Shown here: one piece after another, positions 14,801 to 22,100 of the stretch
How the letters are laid out: every line of letters begins with the position of its first letter
How positions within the stretch are numbered: position 1 is the first letter of the stretch
Origin: a virus
IMG/VR virus record: IMGVR_UViG_3300020160_003038
Location: 1 to 33,105 of that record
Length of the DNA: 33,105 bases
Direction: 5' to 3' (one strand)
The notes under the pieces: generated by a model
Told to the model about the DNA's origin: nothing
Database searches by the model: none
The model's input: only the letters and a program-made list of their open reading frames with translations
Made by a program: the position numbers and the translations under genes

Positions 14801-17540
14801 TTATGTTATTAAAATATCTAATGATACATTCAAATTATCTACTAGAAGAGATTATGCATCATTAGGAATAGGGGTAACATTTACTTCTTATGGTCTAGGA
14901 AATGCTCATCAACTTGAAATGGATCACAAAAATGACAAATCATTAATTATTGTTGATAATATTGCACAATACCCGTTAATTTATACTCCCATAAATTACA
15001 GTCTTTTTAATAATGGAGGTCAAATTAATAGTTCTTCAACTATATTCTCTTTAAGTGGAATTTCCTCAATATCACCAAATAATATACTTAAGATTGATAA
15101 TGAATATATGAAGGTTATTTCGGTTGGATTTGGAACTACAAGTATTGGTCCTATAACTAATGCTGGATCTTTTTCATTGGTCGAAGTTTCTAGAGGTTTT
15201 GTGGGATCATCTGCAACTACTCACCAAGATACTGTCGGAATTGCAACAATTTATACAGGATCTTACAATATTGTTGGAAGTAAAATTTTCTTTGCAGAAG
15301 CACCAAGAGGAAATCCACAATTAAATATAGATAGGGGCAATTTGTCATATGAAACTTCCGATTTTTCTGGAAGAGTATTTTTAAGAAATGATTATAGTAC
15401 AAATCAAATTTATGATGATTTATCCTATAAATTTACAGGAATAGGGAGGACATTTACATTAACTAGTCAAGGAATTAATACGGTGGGACTAGGATCTACT
15501 GGAGGAAATGGAATTCTTTTCATAAATGGAGTTTTCCAAACACCCACGACAGATAATAATCCAAAAAATAATTTTAAAATTATTGAAAATTCTGGAATAT
15601 CAAGTGTTATATTTTCTGGTATTACATCTGCTAATAGTTTAGATGTACTCACATCACAGTTTGATGTTAATCAAAATCAAACTCCAAGAGGAGGAATAAT
15701 AGTTTCTCTTGGATCATCCCTTGGGTTGGGTTATGCACCTCTTGTTGGGGCATCCGTAACAGCAGTTCTAAATGGAGGAAGTATTATATCTGTTGGATTG
15801 GGAACAACAGATAATTTGGGTTCTGGATATAATGGTATTGTTTCTGTAGGGGTAAGTGTATATCAAAGTGGACATCAAGGTACTCCAGCAGCAATAACAG
15901 CATCTGTTGGTGCTGGTGGAACCCTGTCATTTAATATTGTTTATGGTGGTGACGGATATACAAATCCAAAAATATTAGTTTCTCCACCATCTTATGAGAA
16001 TTTAGAAGTCATTGGTGTGTCCAGATTGGGGATAGGAACAACAACTACCACAGGAATTGGATTACTACTGACAGTTGATGTTGACGCGGGTATTACTTCT
16101 TCTACTGGAATAGGATCTACATATTTTGGCGTATCATCGTTCAAAATTTCTAGACAAGGATATTCATTTAATCGTGGAGATGTATTTAAACCGGTCGGAT
16201 TAGTTACAGATAAAAGATTATTATCTCCAATATCCGAATTTAAATTAACAGTTATAGAAACATTTTCGGATTCTTTTGCTGCTTGGCAGTTTGGGGAATT
16301 TGATTATATAGATTCTGTAAAAAATTATCAAGATGGACTAAGAACTAGATTTCCATTATACTACAATTCCAATTTACTTAGTTTTGAAGCTGCCGAGGAT
16401 TCTCTTATAGATTTAAACAATTTATTATTAATCATTATTAATGGAGTTATCCAAGAACCTGGGGTTTCATATCAATTTGCAGGGGGAACATCCTTTATAT
16501 TTACTACTGCACCAAAATTTGAAGATGATATTGCAATATTCTTTTATAGAGGAACTAAGGGATCTGATAGTAAACTTGTTTTAAATATACCTGAAACTAT
16601 AAAAAAAGGTGATACTGTTCAAATACTTAAAAGAAATGATATAAAAGGAACCTTGTCTCAAAATGAAAGGGTAGTATTTGATTTAACAAGTTCTGATAAA
16701 TTTGAAACTGATTTGTATTCTGGTCAAGGTGTAGATAGTATTAATAATAAACCAATGAGTTGGACTAAACAGAAAAAGGATAGTTTTATTAGTGGTGAAA
16801 TAGTTTATAAATCCAGAGATTCAATAGAGTCTTTGGTTTATCCAACTACAAACATAATTAAAGATTTTTCAACTACCGATAAAGAAATTTTTGTAGATAA
16901 CGCACAATTCTTTAATTATGAAAATGAGGGGTCTCCACAATTCAATGCCATAATTATTGATCCAAATTCTGTAAATACTGTTGGATTGGTTACCAATTTC
17001 AAAAAAGAAGTTATAACTAATATTTCTTTAGTTGAAGGTTTTTCAGGAATCATTACTGGCATAGGTACAACATCTGGAATAGGAGTTCCTTTAGCACTCA
17101 AATTTTATTTAAATTCTGTTGGAGCAGGACTTTCGGCTGGTTATCCAATTTATATTTGGAATACTAATGTTGGAAAAGGAGTTACTTCAATTTATAATTC
17201 AAATTCTTCAGTTGTTGGAGTTGGAACTACTTTCTTAGATAATATCTACAATATCAGTGCATATTCTGTCAATATTAATGATGTTGGCATCATTACTTGC
17301 AACATACTGTCATTAACTTCTACAGTAGGACTTGCGACTTCTGGATCTATGGTCGGAAATTTCTCTTGGGGTAAAATGTCCGGATTCTCCAGATCTAGTT
17401 CTCCAATTTCAATAGGTGTTACTGGAAAAATTGTTGATGTTGGATTGTCAACTTTTTCAACAATTCAGAGAAGAAGTAGTTCTGAGCAAGGTATTGGTGT
17501 AAGAGGTACTGGATCATTACCCAAAAAAATATCTGAATAA
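5850..17540 (+). CDS. gp7: Giant gp7-like baseplate wedge protein, 3,896 aa, repeat-rich
   Basis: The position between gp6 and gp8 and the N-terminus (residues 1-60 and 160-250, including SLFLKEFYKKLKYTLTPGLE and KGTDESFRILFNILFGVTPK) identify the marine T4-like gp7, which starts wedge assembly. T4 gp7 has 1,032 residues, so this is nearly four times longer. The rest is built from recurring beta-rich modules: a 'GDEII..RG..G...H' module (about 102-140, 1539-1580, 3078-3128); at least seven 'H..L..GD.(V/I).Y...YYV....IKL' modules (about 607-661, 841-907, 966-1016, 1643-1705, 1741-1790, 1804-1852, 2935-2997); at least nine GG-x-GY motifs; a YHYH-like domain (about 1235-1330: GWSYDGNPIYGPYGYPD, then LDEYNGRFGKTPEFPNGVYA); and two 'INGV.Q.P' modules (about 3193-3257 and 3490-3570). 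It lacks a signal peptide or membrane segment. The extra modules probably project from the baseplate rim; binding of host or fibre is inference. The frame is unbroken over 11.7 kb. Confidence 0.85.
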   Translation: MIQTGFESRVKIQQIIDNQLPEFILDESPKASEFLKQYYISQEYQGGPVDIAENLDQYLKLDNLTPEVVVGNTSLSSNITSTVGIITVTSTKGFPQKYGLIKIGDEIITYTGITTNTFTGCIRGFSGITSYHAVSNQEELVFSTSKSSVHTSGSSVQNLSSLFLKEFYKKLKYTLTPGLEDVDFVSDLNVGNFIKNARSFYQSKGTDESFRILFNILFGVTPKIVNLENFLIKPSAAQYVRRKVVSAERISGAGDPSKLVGQSIFKSTDPTTSASVSEIEIFTKSNTKYYKISLFIGYDERSAIEGDFTITQNTKCLENVSIGSSVISVDSTIGFKESGTIVSGNNTISYTDKTINQFLGCTGINEVLNSIDNIRSDEIYFGYENGDTTKKVEFRITGVLSEFVPVSQSFKVSVGDEISIKSLGELIEDTGSSYKEIFANSWIYNTSSRYEIETFIESKPKLKSTTNKSSLKVGDIVEIVERYSNIVRYPTTISNVPYVKSINNDLKTLELNDFSLSGWYSSSVEYDLRRKVNKASSSTIPIEYGNDTILSDVLNVYNENDDYAYVASNSFPSNNKNLLRPYTYQITTDTISSIAFQLSDKIDENYYSTINFNDPVPFITGDRVYYQPSSSVISGLETGSYYVEVQGNNKKIKLYDSKSFIGSNNYIKYLNSTLNSQNTHRFVLYSQKSETISGQKILKKFPLNPNTENGNGELTQPGSIGMLINGVEIENYKSNDKVYYGPLKSINVLNGGSNYDVINPPSITISAGLGITALVQPVLSGSIKKVFVDAQDFDINTIVSIAVTGGNGNGAVLEPILKQRFREIYFDGRLSTNSGGVDYENETITFLTNHNLNDGDRVIYNSNGNDAIGIGTFGKSNNNQNISLSNNSEYYIKKESNNTIKLYPSFSEYSVGINTIGFTEVYNSGIHKFTSLSNKKTISEIKVINGGQGYQNRKLIVNPTGISTINHTINFNSHGFNEGDLIEYNYQTTSIVGLSSAYQYYISKLDDNSFRLFNAGIGGTNLSNYNRKNYIKFSSTGSGYQYFKYPDISVSITYSRESSSTYTTIIATPVVRGSIIDTYLYESGTGYGSTNLNFHKKPLIAIKTGKESQVKPVIINGTIDSVNLQYGGYDYYSVPDLIITDPTNSGTGAELRPVISNGKITSVQITNPGIGYSTSTTILVKSSGINALLDVNVRELTVNNNVKLGNEILIEKGNNLQYVISGYFDTLRNSFNDIDSKHSEIIGWSYDGNPIYGPYGYPDPEVESGLKLLTSGYTQSTSNVFDRPSVFDGGFFVEDYAYTNSGDLDEYNGRFGKTPEFPNGVYAYFATLTSQTLVPTFPYFIGNKYRSNYIGDNLNIDQSFDFNNSSLIRNTFPYKISDKYASNDFIIESNEFSNQKSVIESVTEGSVENFDISNFGSDYKINDSLEFDNDTSGGGLIVKVSSIKGKEIVNLNTSVQTYESVVFNWKNEGEVKAFIKPYHTLSNSDYITISGFSTNLSQLNGSYQIGVTSYSSSCISSITSSTVGFSTEIYVSQLPSEPISVGSSIVIGNETLKVLEIFKNLNILKVQRGSSGVSHTATTQINFLPDYFTFTNNTNYFDSYSTDKVYFNPKESIGVGTDVGITSSITFNFGVSSITRIIPTKGIYIENHPFRDNQKVIFEKTTGAPQLSISTTSNLADAVSFPSSGNSQIAYIVNKNKNTIGIKTSINSAEVFFTNINGANDDEYSFSSTYDQVIGNVEKIKSTVSVSTSHNLTNGDLIDLIINPNLSVGIGTSTSIYVKRNSIDNKILMNPIGFNSTGISTQTNTITINSHNLNTGDKIYYSSTDLIASGLSTGSYFVYKVDNNKIKLSETYTDSEVNPPVVVSIAGTGGKYQNISLINPQIKTVKNNDLVFKLSDSSLSGYKFKIYYDQEFKNEFVSTATTSGFTLIGVGTVGVSSTASVTIKYDSNLPTKLYYNLEKSGYISTSDKDVSNYSEILFVDSQYTNAYSVFGVGTTTFNITLNKIPEKLTYSQDECDVIEYSTTSISSKGPIDKINIISGGTGYKKLPSLSGFNSEDGKDAYVIAKSKTIGYPKEVRIINEGFEYSCDKTLRPDAYISPLITIENSNTISKINILDGGRNYVNAPSITVVDSETGEKIDSGILEATLSGSSINSLNIIQEPKGLPPTTVKLFATNNTNGISIQKVESSSSGIFTCAITTPSLGFSTNPFSIGDKVFVEGIQKQGIGSGFNSEDYGYEFFTVSNYDNSEILDRVTFNISGLTTNTGVAKTIQDSVANIIKYDDYPKFEIIQKISYFRIGEKIISDGIERDLIISNSESNFIKVYGTYNLSLGEVIIGKESGNIATISKIEPNLGKFKIDYAVEKQNGWANDIGKLNEDTQTISDNDYYQNLSYTIKSPIGYDNLKTSVNNLLHTSGLKNFADTQITSNGKSGISSSQYLNIVYDIIGENRVDTIYNFDLVKDIDVVNNSSKFIKLNKKRLSNYTDCITNKVLKIDDVSKRFSDSDGNPSTFLNILKIDSSNSYNEFLFRISNTSNNQIQLTELIVLSDQNNVFQIQKNSIFNSNSDTEYGAFSIYEDEIGENYLQFIPTNPYDYDYDIKLIRSKFNSSLAGIGSTSIGFVNLTGAATTSMSGVTTSIISIPTYKFESLYANVQIINNINNSTNQMNFVDVYLNYDGTHTYISEYYVDSESSTNNYSGNLIGTFGASISSGIISLNYTNNSSSLVNIRSKIVGFGTTAVGVGTYRFKLSGEIDGLEQTAIYQSNYLKNVSLASTTLTTLNKFNFNAIKSFVKVGIGSTSALHKILLIQDGTNFYIQQSAFLSLEGSLGIGTLGIGTFGGEYSGNNFEFKFYKDSNINSNIDILSFNQCIYTDVNGDNIPPNLSYGKVDESFEILQYNSINGDRIRRLDFDLKTNGNPIFAKIFDPIDSTVLNLSTGEFIIKNHFFSNLEKLIYTPKSTFIGIGESSVGIGSTLNSVGVLTNRLPSEVYVIKISNDTFKLSTRRDYASLGIGVTFTSYGLGNAHQLEMDHKNDKSLIIVDNIAQYPLIYTPINYSLFNNGGQINSSSTIFSLSGISSISPNNILKIDNEYMKVISVGFGTTSIGPITNAGSFSLVEVSRGFVGSSATTHQDTVGIATIYTGSYNIVGSKIFFAEAPRGNPQLNIDRGNLSYETSDFSGRVFLRNDYSTNQIYDDLSYKFTGIGRTFTLTSQGINTVGLGSTGGNGILFINGVFQTPTTDNNPKNNFKIIENSGISSVIFSGITSANSLDVLTSQFDVNQNQTPRGGIIVSLGSSLGLGYAPLVGASVTAVLNGGSIISVGLGTTDNLGSGYNGIVSVGVSVYQSGHQGTPAAITASVGAGGTLSFNIVYGGDGYTNPKILVSPPSYENLEVIGVSRLGIGTTTTTGIGLLLTVDVDAGITSSTGIGSTYFGVSSFKISRQGYSFNRGDVFKPVGLVTDKRLLSPISEFKLTVIETFSDSFAAWQFGEFDYIDSVKNYQDGLRTRFPLYYNSNLLSFEAAEDSLIDLNNLLLIIINGVIQEPGVSYQFAGGTSFIFTTAPKFEDDIAIFFYRGTKGSDSKLVLNIPETIKKGDTVQILKRNDIKGTLSQNERVVFDLTSSDKFETDLYSGQGVDSINNKPMSWTKQKKDSFISGEIVYKSRDSIESLVYPTTNIIKDFSTTDKEIFVDNAQFFNYENEGSPQFNAIIIDPNSVNTVGLVTNFKKEVITNISLVEGFSGIITGIGTTSGIGVPLALKFYLNSVGAGLSAGYPIYIWNTNVGKGVTSIYNSNSSVVGVGTTFLDNIYNISAYSVNINDVGIITCNILSLTSTVGLATSGSMVGNFSWGKMSGFSRSSSPISIGVTGKIVDVGLSTFSTIQRRSSSEQGIGVRGTGSLPKKISE
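14317..14346. repeat. 15-bp perfect tandem repeat inside gp7
   Basis: CATTGGGAATAGGAA occurs twice in direct succession (14317-14331, 14332-14346), encoding LGIGTLGIGT in frame. It is a likely site of recent in-frame slippage and one instance of the GIGT motif scattered through gp7. Confidence 0.85.
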
Positions 17541-17545
17541 TGGAT

Positions 17546-17553
17546 TATAAATA
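17546..17553 (+). promoter_or_regulatory. T4-style late promoter before gp8
   Basis: A perfect TATAAATA octamer lies in the 30-base gap between gp7 and gp8, 17 bases before the gp8 ATG at 17571. It would allow gp8 and the 2,445-residue protein to be made independently of the 11.7-kb gp7 message. Confidence 0.75.
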
Positions 17554-17570
17554 TAGAAAAAACTAGTAAT

Positions 17571-19124
17571 ATGTCTGCAGTTGTAACAGATCAATTTAGA
17601 ATTATAAATGCAAGTAATTTTGTAGATTCTGTGACAGATTCTACAAATGCATATTATGTATTTCTTGGGTTGACAAATCCTACACAAGTTGGATTTGGGA
17701 GAACTACTGATTGGGATACTGATCCACCAGCACCGGTTGATAATTTGGATTATCTATCCCATTATCATGACACTTCAATTTTTGGTAAAAGAATTATAAG
17801 TTCAAATATTAGAAGAATTATAAGAAAGATTGAATGGACTGCTAATACAAAATATGAAATGTATAGGCATGATTATAGTAGTTCAAATTTAAGTCCATTA
17901 AGTCAATTAAGTAGACTTTATGATACAAACTATTATGTTCTTAATAGTGATTATAGAGTTTATATTTGCATTGATAATGGATCTTTGGGTAAAAATCCAT
18001 CTATTGGCGGATCTTTAGATGAACCAAAATTTACGGATTTAGAACCATCTCCGGCCGGAGAAAGTGGAGATGGATATGTTTGGAAATATCTTTTTACAGT
18101 TTCACCATCAGATGTAATTAAATTTGATTCTACAGAGTATATTGTTGTTCCCAATGATTGGGATAAACCTATCAATGATATTACTGATTCTGAAATAGTT
18201 AGAGTTAAAGAAAACGGCGATTCTACTGCCAACAATAATCAAATTAAAAAAGTTTATATCGAAAATGGTGGAAGTGGATATAGTACTGGAACTTGTGATA
18301 TTCTAGGTGATGGTACAGGAGGTAGAGTTTTAGTTGAAACTGAAGATAGTGTGGTAGTTTCAACCACCGTCGTTACTGGAGGTAGTGGATATACTTACGG
18401 TATAGTTGATTTGGGACCCGTTCAACCAGCAACTCTCACCAATAAGGCAAAACTTATACCAATTATTCCTCCATCTAAGGGACATGGGTATGATCTATAT
18501 AAGGAATTAGGTACTGATAGAGTTTTAATTTATGCGAGATTTGATGATTCTACGAAGGATTTTCCAACAGACTCTAGTTTTTCACAAATTGGTATTTTAA
18601 AGAATCCAACTACATACAGTAGTAATGAAATTTTTAAAGATAATCAATATTCATCATTGTATTCAATCAAATTATCTTCCGGTACTCCCACGATTGGACA
18701 AAAAATTACACAAACAGTCACTGGAATTGGAACTGCGAGAGGATATGTTGCTTCTTATGATAGTGAAACTAAAGTTTTAAAATATTATCGAGATAGATCA
18801 TTATTCTTTGGATCTACTGGCAATAGTGATCAAACAGATTACGATGATGTAAGTGATAATTCAAAAGTATTGTCATTTAGTTCATCTGGAGGATTAATAT
18901 CTCCTTTTAGTGGATCTATTGATGTATCTTTTGGAAATCCTACTCCTACAAATAAAGTTACTGTAGGAAATAAGGTTATAGACTTGGGTGTTACTTTCAC
19001 AAATGGATTGGCAAATCCAGAGATAAATAAATCATCGGGAGATATTATTTACATTGATAATAGACCTCTAGTCTCTAGAAGTTCACGACAAAAAGAAGAC
19101 ATTAAAATTATCCTGGAATTTTAA
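17571..19124 (+). CDS. gp8: Baseplate wedge protein gp8
   Basis: The 517-residue product starts MSAVVTDQFRIINASNFVDS, the pattern I associate with gp8 of marine T4-like phages, and contains YYVFLGLTNPTQVGFG and YVWKYLFTVSPSDVIKF. T4 gp8 has 334 residues and, as a dimer, bridges gp7, gp6 and gp10 at the outer wedge. The extra length here includes a two-copy glycine-rich repeat at about 228-284 (IENGGSGYSTGTCDILGDG and VVTGGSGYTYGIVDLG) of the same type as in gp7 and gp14, plus a C-terminal domain ending SRQKEDIKIILEF. It has its own late promoter and is followed six bases later by the next gene. Assignment rests on N-terminal motif and gene order. Confidence 0.75.
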   Translation: MSAVVTDQFRIINASNFVDSVTDSTNAYYVFLGLTNPTQVGFGRTTDWDTDPPAPVDNLDYLSHYHDTSIFGKRIISSNIRRIIRKIEWTANTKYEMYRHDYSSSNLSPLSQLSRLYDTNYYVLNSDYRVYICIDNGSLGKNPSIGGSLDEPKFTDLEPSPAGESGDGYVWKYLFTVSPSDVIKFDSTEYIVVPNDWDKPINDITDSEIVRVKENGDSTANNNQIKKVYIENGGSGYSTGTCDILGDGTGGRVLVETEDSVVVSTTVVTGGSGYTYGIVDLGPVQPATLTNKAKLIPIIPPSKGHGYDLYKELGTDRVLIYARFDDSTKDFPTDSSFSQIGILKNPTTYSSNEIFKDNQYSSLYSIKLSSGTPTIGQKITQTVTGIGTARGYVASYDSETKVLKYYRDRSLFFGSTGNSDQTDYDDVSDNSKVLSFSSSGGLISPFSGSIDVSFGNPTPTNKVTVGNKVIDLGVTFTNGLANPEINKSSGDIIYIDNRPLVSRSSRQKEDIKIILEF

Positions 19125-19130
19125 AGAAAA

Positions 19131-22100
19131 ATGGCACAAAAAACAAATTTAAATGTTAGTCCATATTATGATGATTTTAATTCTGAGAAGAATTATTATA
19201 AAGTTTTATTTAATCCAGGGCGCCCAGTTCAAGCTAGAGAATTAACGACTTTTCAATCGATTCTTCAGAATCAAATAGAATCTTTTGGTAGTCATATGTT
19301 TAAAGAGGGATCTATGGTGATCCCAGGTAACATAGGATATGATGGTCAATATTACTCAGTAAAACTTAATCCTACCAATTTTGGTATTGATGTTTCGGTA
19401 TATATTAATTATTTTGTAGGTAAAAAAATAACCGGACAATCTTCAGGAACAACCGCAATTATTCAATATGTTGCATTACCTGATGGAAATAATGTAACAG
19501 ATTTAACAATATATGTAAAATACTTAGATTCTGATAATAATTTTAAATTTAATGCATTTGAAGATGGAGAATCTTTATCTGCAGATGAAAATATAATATA
19601 TGGAAATACTACGATTAATGCTGGAACTCCTTTTGCATCATTAGTTTCATCAAATGCAACTTCTATAGGATCTGCAGTTTCTATTGCAAAGGGTGTATAT
19701 TTTGTTAGGGGATATTTTGCTAATGTAGAATCGGATACATTGATTCTTGACAATTATACAAATACACCATCGTATAGAGTAGGTTTAAAAATTGATGAAT
19801 TGGTTATAACTTCTAAAGATGATAAAACATTATATGATAATGCTAAGGGATTTACAAATTATGCAGCTCCAGGTGCAGATAGATTTAAAATTAATCTAAC
19901 CTTAACAAAAAAACTTTTAACAGACACAAATGATACAGATTTTATTGAATTGCTGAGAGTTCGAGATGGAAAGATTAAAAAAATTGAAACACAAACTCAA
20001 TATTCTTTAATCAAAGATTATTTTGCACAAAGAACTTATGATGAATCTGGAGATTATTCGGTAAATCCATTTATCCCTTCAGTACATAATTCATTAAATG
20101 ATAGACTTGGTAATAATGGAATATTTTTTAGTAATGAAAAAACTGATCAAGGAAATACACCATCTGATGATTTGATGTGTATAAAAATATCTCCAGGAAA
20201 ATGCTATGTTAAGGGATATGATGTAACTACAACTGGAACAACAATTCTTGATGTTGATAAACCTAGAGATAAAGAAACTATATCTGGAGCAAATGTACCA
20301 TTTGAGATGGGCAATCTTCTGAGAGTTAATAATGTTTCCGGAACACCAAAATTTAATGCAACCATAGATCTTTATCATTTAAGAAAAAATTCAACTTCAT
20401 CTCCAAATGGTACAAAAATTGGAGATGCTAGAGTATATACGCTGAATTTAACAGATGCTGCATATTCAAATGCATCTACAAAATGGGATTTATACTTATA
20501 TGACATTCAAACATATACTAAAATAACATTAAATTCTACAATATCTTCTTCGGATTTAAAGAAAACTTCATTTATTAAAGGAAAAAGTAGTGGTGCAAGT
20601 GGATATGCTACCGCCGATGGGAGTGGAGTTGTAGAGGTGTATCTGCGCCAAACTTCAGGATCATTTTCTGTTGGAGAACAAATTGAACTGGATGGAGTAA
20701 ACTTTCCAAGAACAATTAAATCAGTTCAAACATACTCTACAGATGATATTAAATCAATTTATCAATCAACTGCTACATCTGGATATACAATTGCATTTAT
20801 TGCAGATTCTTATCTTGAAAAATTTACATTACCAAATGGAGTAATATCAGTAAATATTGATGGAAGTACTGGGAGTACGACTGCTAATGGATCAATTTTT
20901 ACTGGAATAAAAGTAGGAAGTATTATTAGATATCAAGAACCTGGAGCAACAATAGAAACTTTTAATAGAGTAACTGAAGTTTCATCTGATGGTCTTTCAA
21001 TTACACTTAGTGCAATTACTAGCGTTTCAAATGTATGTGAGGGAAGTCTACCATCCACTGGTCAATATAATGTTTCAATTGGAGCACCAACCATAAGAAA
21101 TAATAGTTCCGGATTTTTGTATGCAGAACTGCCAGATAAAAATATTGCATCTGTTAATTTATCTGGATCTAATCTGTCAATTTCTTCACAAATATCCAAA
21201 AATGTATCATCAAATAGTTTAAGTTTTAGTACTTCAGATTTTACTGGGATCACCAGTTCATTTTTACAAACATTTGATGAGGAGAGATATTCAATTCACT
21301 ATTCTGATGGTGTAATAGAACCATTAACATCTGATAAATTTTCATTATCTGGAAATACAGTAACTATAAGTAATTTAACTAAATCAACTGACACTGGATC
21401 TATTGTTAATGCATCATTAATTAAGAATGGAATTACCACTAAGAAAAAGGAATATAATAGAAGCCGTATAGTTAATATAACAAGATCAAAATATGCACAA
21501 TCTGGTAGTAATGGAAATTCATCAGTTAATGATGGATTAACATATAATAAGTTTTATGGTTTAAGAGTTCAAGATGAAGAAGTATGTTTAAATTATCCCG
21601 ATGTATCAAAAGTTCTAGCAATTTACGAATCTTTTGATACTAATGCTCCAGTATTAGATCAAATAGAATTCAGTTCAAGTGCAAATGTAAGTACAAATGC
21701 AATAATTGGTGAAAATATACTGGGAAATTCTAGTAAAGCAGTAGCACGAGTAGTAAAAAAATCAATTTCCAATCCAAATATTTTAGAAATTGTATATCTA
21801 AATGAAAATAAACTCTCTTCTGCAGAGTCTGTATTATTCGAAGAATCTAATATTAATACAGATATTGTTTCAATAACTGAAGGAAAATATAAAAATTTAA
21901 CATCTTCATATAAGTTAGATAAGGGGCAAAAAGAACAATATTACGATTATTCTAGAATCATTAGAAATGATAATACTACACAACCATCTAAGCAATTATT
22001 GATAGTATTCGATCATTACACTGTACCAACAAGTGATTCTGGAGATGTATTCACAGTATTGAGTTATGATGAACAAAGATTTTTGAGTGATATACCTTCT

